The notes under the pieces were generated by a model. That model worked only from the letters and a program-made list of their open reading frames with translations, had not been told where the DNA came from and searched no databases. A stretch of DNA of 62,938 bases, from NCBI GenBank assembly GCA_903868595.1, contig CAIPVV010000006.1, positions 1 through 62,938 on the forward strand. Reading direction: 5' to 3'. Position numbers and translations under genes: made by a program. This DNA comes from an uncultured Pseudomonadota bacterium. GTDB lineage: Bacteria > Pseudomonadota > Gammaproteobacteria > Steroidobacterales > Steroidobacteraceae. Positions 60,367-62,938 of the stretch are shown here, in pieces. Numbering within the stretch: position 1 is the stretch's first letter; every line of letters begins with the position of its first letter.

Positions 60367-62517
60367 ATGCACAAAAGACAAGGCAGCAGCGTGATCGACC
60401 TCCTGACAAAACAGCGAAGCCTTGCCGGCCCCGGCTTTAATCGGTGGCTGTCGCTGGCGCCGGTGATGGCTAGTCAACTTTGCCTTGGCCAGGTTTACGC
60501 GGTCAGTGTTTTCATCGAGCCCCTGGCCCGGCTGCTCGGTGTCACGCACGCGGTTGCCGGGGACTGGAGAGCCGACCAGCTCGAAGCCCTGTTTACGGTT
60601 GCGGTTTTCGCGGTGGGTGTTGCCGCCTTCTGCCTGGCGGACTGGGTGTATGCAGTGGGACCCCGCGCCGCCATGTTCCTGGCGGCCTGCCTGTTTGGCG
60701 GCGGCATGCTCATCGGTTCAGTGGGCATTGCCACACACCTGCTGTGGGTCTTGTATCTGGGCTATGGCGTGGTGGGTGGCATCGGAATAGGGCTGGGGTA
60801 CATCGCGCCCATTCCGGCCTTGTTGCAGTGGTTCCCGGATCGCGCGGGGTTGGCGACGGGACTGGCGATCGCAGCCTTCGGTGCAGCCGGCGTCGTGGCG
60901 GTGCCGCTGTCAGGCGGGCTGCTGGCGTTTTTCGCCGGCGCACGAGCAACGGGAGTGAGCGAAACCTTCCTGGTGCTGGGGCTGCTGTATTGGCTGGTGA
61001 TAGGTGTTGCGGCGTTTGCAATAAAACTGCCTGGCGTGGAGCAGCTTGAGGCCCGGGCTCTTGCCCCCTCCGCCAAGTCGCTGCCAACCGGCGGTACGGC
61101 CGGCATCCGGGTGGCGTTGCGATCCCGCCAGTTCTATCTGATGGCGACCTTGTTGGGCGTCAACGTGACGACGGGCATCGATGTGATCGGCTCAGCCCCT
61201 GCCATGCTGACTGCCGTGTTGGGGGAGCGTTCCAGCCCGGCCCTTATCGCGGGCTTTGTTGGGTTTCTGGGTCTCTCCGGACTGGTAGGGCGCGTGCTGT
61301 TCTCTTACGCATCGGACTATCTGGGGCGCAAGAACACCGTGACGGTGATTTTGGTTGCCTCCTTTGGCGCTTTCGTCAGCGTGCCGCTGTTCGGCCCGTT
61401 CCAGAATGTGCCACTGGTGGTGATTCAGGATACTTTTATCGTGGCTCTCTATGGCGGCCTGTTTGCCACGATCCCCGCCTATGTCAGGGATGTGTTTGGC
61501 AGCGAGATCGCCAGCCGTATCCACGGGCGGTTGCTGCTCGCCTGGTCGGTGGGTGCGGTGCTTGCGTTTCTCATCGCTAGATTCAATGCCCACCAGCTTG
61601 TGATGGGCGTTGCGCCGCTGCAGAGCAGCGTAGGTACGGCTGCAGTCCTGAGTGCGCTGGTGCTGGTGGCGTTGATTGCCAACTGGCGGCTGCGGCCCCT
61701 GCAGGCACAGGGCAGCGCGATGGCGGGTGAGGGGGCGCGTGCGGGGCGCGGCGAGGTGCGCCAGTGGCTGCTGCCGGCGGTGCTGGGTGTGGGGTTCGTG
61801 GCGTCGTTGATAGTCGGTGGCATCAGCACCGTCAAAGGCGCCGCCAATTTTAACGTGCTGGGCCCTGTTTCGCTCACCTTGCTGCCCCTGCTGCTGGGCA
61901 CCGGTGTGTGCATCGCATTTATTTATCTTGACCAGAGCCGGTTTGCAGTAAGAGGTGTCGTAGGGCCGTATTTTGCTGCCTTGGCCCTGTTGTTTGGTCT
62001 CTACGCGAGTCTTCTGGCCACCGAGGTGTGGCAGAGAATTTCGCGCGAAGGGGTCCTGCTGCGGGCCGAGGTGGGGGCTCTTCAGGCGATGGGTGGCATC
62101 GCCCAGGGCGTCGGCGGGGATAAACGCGCCATCCTGGAAGCAATCGATGGCTATGCCGGCGCGATGGCCGGGGGCAACGCGGGCGGTTTGGTAGACGCCA
62201 CGGCAAGTCCCCTGCGCCGCCTGTATGGCGTCGCCGCGGACAAGGAACTGTTCCAGGGCAACACCTCCTCCAATGCCGCGTTCTACGGTCAGATTGAGGT
62301 GCTTCGTTCCTCACGCGGCCAACGGGCGCAGCTCATGGTGGAGCACATCGAGCCCATCAAGACGTTCAGTCTCCTGTTGTTCGGCTTCTTGACGCAGATT
62401 TCGATCGCCTTCTGTCATGCCGGGAATCGCCGCGCAATCGGCCTGACCGTGATGTTGTTCAGCGTGGGCTTTGCTGCAGCAATCGGAATTCTGGAGTTGT
62501 TGGACGTTTTCTGGTGA
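60367..62517 (+). CDS. OFA-type MFS transporter with extra C-terminal membrane domain
   Basis: This 716-residue protein is longer than an ordinary MFS carrier. Residues ~20-450 are MFS of the oxalate/formate-antiporter type: SLAPVMASQLCLGQVYAVSV in helix 1, YLGYGVVGGIGIGLGYIAPI, the family marker LLQWFPDRAGLATGLAIAAF, and FSYASDYLGRKNTVTV (motif A repeat). After a hydrophilic linker (~450-475) come four more hydrophobic segments with a large loop between the second pair (~575-675). The plan resembles DUF4239/bestrophin-like domains, ending GLTVMLFSVGFAAAIGILEL. Codon use is visibly less GC-biased than in neighbours, suggesting transfer. The substrate is unknown; a monocarboxylate is likely for the MFS half. 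Confidence 0.78.
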   Translation: MHKRQGSSVIDLLTKQRSLAGPGFNRWLSLAPVMASQLCLGQVYAVSVFIEPLARLLGVTHAVAGDWRADQLEALFTVAVFAVGVAAFCLADWVYAVGPRAAMFLAACLFGGGMLIGSVGIATHLLWVLYLGYGVVGGIGIGLGYIAPIPALLQWFPDRAGLATGLAIAAFGAAGVVAVPLSGGLLAFFAGARATGVSETFLVLGLLYWLVIGVAAFAIKLPGVEQLEARALAPSAKSLPTGGTAGIRVALRSRQFYLMATLLGVNVTTGIDVIGSAPAMLTAVLGERSSPALIAGFVGFLGLSGLVGRVLFSYASDYLGRKNTVTVILVASFGAFVSVPLFGPFQNVPLVVIQDTFIVALYGGLFATIPAYVRDVFGSEIASRIHGRLLLAWSVGAVLAFLIARFNAHQLVMGVAPLQSSVGTAAVLSALVLVALIANWRLRPLQAQGSAMAGEGARAGRGEVRQWLLPAVLGVGFVASLIVGGISTVKGAANFNVLGPVSLTLLPLLLGTGVCIAFIYLDQSRFAVRGVVGPYFAALALLFGLYASLLATEVWQRISREGVLLRAEVGALQAMGGIAQGVGGDKRAILEAIDGYAGAMAGGNAGGLVDATASPLRRLYGVAADKELFQGNTSSNAAFYGQIEVLRSSRGQRAQLMVEHIEPIKTFSLLLFGFLTQISIAFCHAGNRRAIGLTVMLFSVGFAAAIGILELLDVFW

Positions 62518-62938
62518 GCCGGGATGTCATGGCCCGGGCGTCTTCCCGGACGGGTTGACTTGCGGCGTGCCGGGTTGTCAAGGCGGTGGCCTGTAGAGCC
62601 GCCGGTGCTGCGCGAGTTGCCCGCCGGTGCTGCGCGAGTTGCCCGCCGGTGCAGTGCGGGTTGGGCGCGGGGCAGGGCCAGGACGGCAAGCGGCCTTGCG
62701 CAGCGCTGTGCAACGGGATGGGGTTCTGCCTGCAGGTGCGGGCCGTGCAGCGCGTGGCAAGCGGGCAGCAGGCGCCTGCCGCTCGCCTTTTGCTCGCCTA
62801 TCCGCGCAAGGCTCGACGGGTTACCCCTTGCTGCCCGCGCTGGGCCGGGCGACACGCGGGGATCTGCCGAACGGGTGCAACCCCGGGGCTGAGGGTGGGC
62901 CTGCGCCCGGCGCGATGACGCGCTCGCTAGCGCAGGAT
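62518..62938. other. Non-coding tail of the window
   Basis: No gene is recognisable in these 421 bases. The stretch contains the 22-base tandem repeat at 62601-62666. The overlapping open frames are Arg/Ala/Pro-rich in every reading. Confidence 0.5.
62601..62666 (+). repeat. 22-base tandem repeat, two perfect copies and one degenerate
   Basis: GCCGGTGCTGCGCGAGTTGC plus CC occurs at 62601-62622 and again at 62623-62644, followed at 62645-62666 by a third copy with several changes (GCCGGTGCAGTGCGGGTTGG plus GC). It lies 84 bases after the MFS fusion gene. Confidence 0.85.

Overview
The window is about 63 kb of GC-rich bacterial chromosome. It is dense with genes, has short intergenic gaps, and many adjacent genes overlap at NTGA stop/start junctions. 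The gene order ruvC-ruvA-ruvB-ybgC-tolQRAB-pal-cpoB, the fused aspartokinase/homoserine dehydrogenase with thrB and thrC, a HiPIP and a sucA-sucB-lpdA operon all point to a gammaproteobacterium. A high-GC environmental lineage near the Nevskiales, Steroidobacterales or Xanthomonadales is the likeliest home, but this is inference from synteny and composition, not a placement.

Layout. 1-1.3 kb: end of a sulfate-activation operon (cysD, partial cysN; minus strand). 1.5-7.1 kb: 2-oxoglutarate dehydrogenase operon sucA-sucB-lpdA. 7.2-9.2 kb: relA. 9.2-13.2 kb: an accessory insert in front of ruvC, with a YebC-like protein lacking its N-terminal domain, a frameshifted Baeyer-Villiger monooxygenase (BVMO) remnant, an alpha/beta hydrolase and an intact BVMO. 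13.5-22.2 kb: housekeeping block ruvCAB, ybgC, tol-pal, cpoB, queE, queC, then tRNA-Lys(UUU). 22.5-24.6 kb: VOC-fold secreted protein, small membrane protein, acyl-carrier-protein fragment, 57-residue acidic protein and HiPIP.

24.7-37.4 kb is the most distinctive region: a protocatechuate/gallate 4,5-cleavage (lignin monomer) catabolic island. It encodes ligA-ligB-ligC (ring cleavage and semialdehyde oxidation), ligJ (4-oxalomesaconate hydratase), ligK (CHA aldolase), a LigW-like 5-carboxyvanillate decarboxylase, two aldehyde dehydrogenases, an aldo/keto reductase, an Hsp70-like ATPase and a DHA2-type exporter. The pyrone hydrolase ligI and isomerase ligU are not in the window.

37.4-44.1 kb: uppP, a secreted subtilase with a Gly-rich C-terminal anchor, glgP and a MocA-like nucleotidyltransferase. 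44.3-49.0 kb: thrA-thrB-thrC. 49.0-58.2 kb: NERD-domain membrane protein, tatD, threonine aldolase, YgjP-like metallopeptidase, tryptophan 2,3-dioxygenase, msrQ/msrP, an HAD-IB phosphatase and acnA. 58.6-62.5 kb: luciferase-like monooxygenase, DUF2007 protein and a large OFA-type MFS transporter with an extra C-terminal membrane domain. The window ends in repeat-bearing non-coding DNA.

Points most worth following: two genes (msrQ and the HAD phosphatase) that appear to start at a CTG embedded in the stop of the upstream gene (CTGAGC); the decayed BVMO beside an intact BVMO/esterase pair; the N-terminally truncated YebC; and the incomplete lig island. No CRISPR array, insertion sequence or prophage was seen.
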